From positions 124,001 through 188,000 of the forward strand of contig NJBH01000003.1 in assembly GCA_005223125.1 (NCBI GenBank): a stretch of 64,000 bases of DNA, written 5' to 3'. Below are positions 63,266 to 64,000 of this stretch, piece after piece. A program made the position numbers and the translations under genes. This DNA is from Promethearchaeota archaeon Loki_b32 (GTDB lineage: Archaea; Asgardarchaeota; Lokiarchaeia; Sigyniarchaeales; SOKP01). Under the pieces are notes generated by a model that had not been told where the DNA came from, made no database searches, and worked only from the letters and a program-made list of their open reading frames with translations. The first letter of the stretch is position 1. The number at the start of each line of letters is the position of its first letter.

Positions 63266-63292
63266 AATAATATTTCTTTCATTTCTTAATAA

Positions 63293-63709
63293 TTATTCAT
63301 TATAGATTGTTAAAAATTTGAACATTTTTAATAAGATGAGCAATTTTCTTATCCCACGCATTTTTACTTTACCAGTTAACCATTTTTTCGCAACTCCAAG
63401 TAGTGAAAGCCGATTCATAGCAATAGCGAGAAAAGTTTGGGTATCCATCTCTAAAAAAGCATTCCACCCTATCTTTCGCTTTTTTAAATTTTCTTTTGGT
63501 TTATTAAGTATACTCTCAACTCTCACAAATCCATGATCAATAACAATTAGAGCCGCATATTTTAAGTTCGAAGCATTTAAGAGAATTCTAGAACTAACAT
63601 TTTGAAATTTGTCTTGAAACCTTTTATTTTCATTTAGGGGTGTGAGGATACTATTGATAAGAACTGCAAAACCTCTTATCTCATTATTTTCTTGGTTTGA
63701 CTCTACCAT
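63293..63709 (-). CDS. SCP2 sterol-carrier-like protein
   Basis: A 138-residue protein starting MVESNQENNEIRGFAVLINS. Its C-terminal part, TQTFLAIAMNRLSLLGVAKK followed by WLTGKVKMRGIRKLL, has the FxAIAxGRxSxxxAxxxGKxKxxG pattern of SCP2 lipid-transfer domains. It would bind acyl-CoA or other lipids. It is 24 bases downstream of an FAD oxidoreductase and upstream of the CrtC-like gene, suggesting a small lipid-modification operon. Confidence 0.7.
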   Translation of the reverse strand: MVESNQENNEIRGFAVLINSILTPLNENKRFQDKFQNVSSRILLNASNLKYAALIVIDHGFVRVESILNKPKENLKKRKIGWNAFLEMDTQTFLAIAMNRLSLLGVAKKWLTGKVKMRGIRKLLILLKMFKFLTIYNE

Positions 63710-63733
63710 GATATTAGTCTTGAATTTGTTTTT

Positions 63734-64000
63734 TTATTTGTTTTGTGGTGTAATGTAAAATCCGGAATCAGATATATTATTTGGGTCAAATATTTCTTTA
63801 ATTTTTCTTAACCATATATGATAGTTAGACATATGAGGTCCAAATAGCTCATGCATGCGGGTACCTTCCACGAAGAATGGAGCACCAAGATGTTTAAGTA
63901 AATCTAATTGATTACTTTTTTCCATGTACTCGGCCATTCCACTTACACTTTGTTCCGTTGTTTGATCAAACATAGTTGGCGATTCCATATGAAAATAATG
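63734..64000 (-). CDS. FAD-linked oxidoreductase, C-terminal part (partial)
   Basis: The frame is open to the right window edge, so the start lies outside; the first visible residues are HYFHMESPTMFDQTT. The end HIWLRKIKEIFDPNNISDSG is characteristic of the C-terminal domain of FAD-linked oxidases of the glycolate oxidase/vanillyl-alcohol oxidase group (LKxxFDPxNIxxPG). It is the first visible gene of the minus-strand group with the SCP2- and CrtC-like proteins. Confidence 0.75.
   Translation of the reverse strand, partial: HYFHMESPTMFDQTTEQSVSGMAEYMEKSNQLDLLKHLGAPFFVEGTRMHELFGPHMSNYHIWLRKIKEIFDPNNISDSGFYITPQNK

Overview
The window looks like chromosomal DNA of an Asgard archaeon, most likely of the Lokiarchaeia/Promethearchaeota type. 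It is very AT-rich. Archaeal information-processing genes (three clamp-loader subunits, a family B DNA polymerase, proteasome alpha, TrmB and PadR regulators) sit beside eukaryote-like families: a Ras/Rab-type small GTPase, a roadblock/LC7 protein, a longin-like protein, a leucine-rich-repeat protein with a Loki-type N-terminal domain, and a large helical-repeat coiled-coil protein. Ribosome binding sites are mostly GGTGA or GGAGG, and several promoters match the archaeal BRE/TATA pattern. No rRNA, tRNA, CRISPR array or transposase was recognised.

Layout. 1-9.8 kb: the 3' end of a GH4 glycosidase, then a gene of about 9.1 kb for a roughly 3,026-residue, almost wholly membrane-embedded protein. 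10-18.3 kb: a complete branched-chain amino acid type ABC importer (livK, livH, livM, livG, livF), a HEAT-repeat protein and an acyl-CoA synthetase. 18.3-26.5 kb: a TrmB regulator, a tiny cysteine-rich protein, a GyrI-like protein, a GH20 glycosidase, a MaoC-like hydratase and a convergent crotonase/acyl-CoA dehydrogenase pair. 26.7-29.4 kb: a family B polymerase with degraded exonuclease motifs and a small partner. 29.6-43 kb: an accessory region with a frameshifted amidohydrolase, a RecA-fold protein lacking Walker residues, a second acyl-CoA synthetase, flavodoxin, sirtuin, dCMP deaminase, LRR protein and crotonase, mixed with gene fragments. 43.3-55.3 kb: GTPase, proteasome alpha, a 1,520-residue helical-repeat protein, ribbon-helix-helix regulator, GNAT and the RFC operon. 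55.7-64 kb: an ECF-type membrane protein, crotonase, peptidase T, nucleoside phosphorylase, an MFS/PadR pair with a clear operator, and a convergent lipid/oxidoreductase group.

Metabolically the genes suggest uptake of amino acids or similar solutes, CoA activation of organic acids and beta-oxidation-like degradation (two ligases, three crotonases, one acyl-CoA dehydrogenase, one MaoC protein), plus peptide and nucleoside salvage and intracellular glycoside breakdown.

The most unusual signals are the giant membrane protein, which contains exact 134-residue spacing between repeated motifs, and a pattern in 32-42 kb. There, three times, a lineage-specific gene or gene pair is bounded by direct repeats derived from a neighbouring gene (a RecA-like 3' end; a 29-bp repeat inside a split 4Fe-4S gene; a duplicated sirtuin/crotonase 5' region). 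Three other genes appear to lack a single base each, which may be assembly error.
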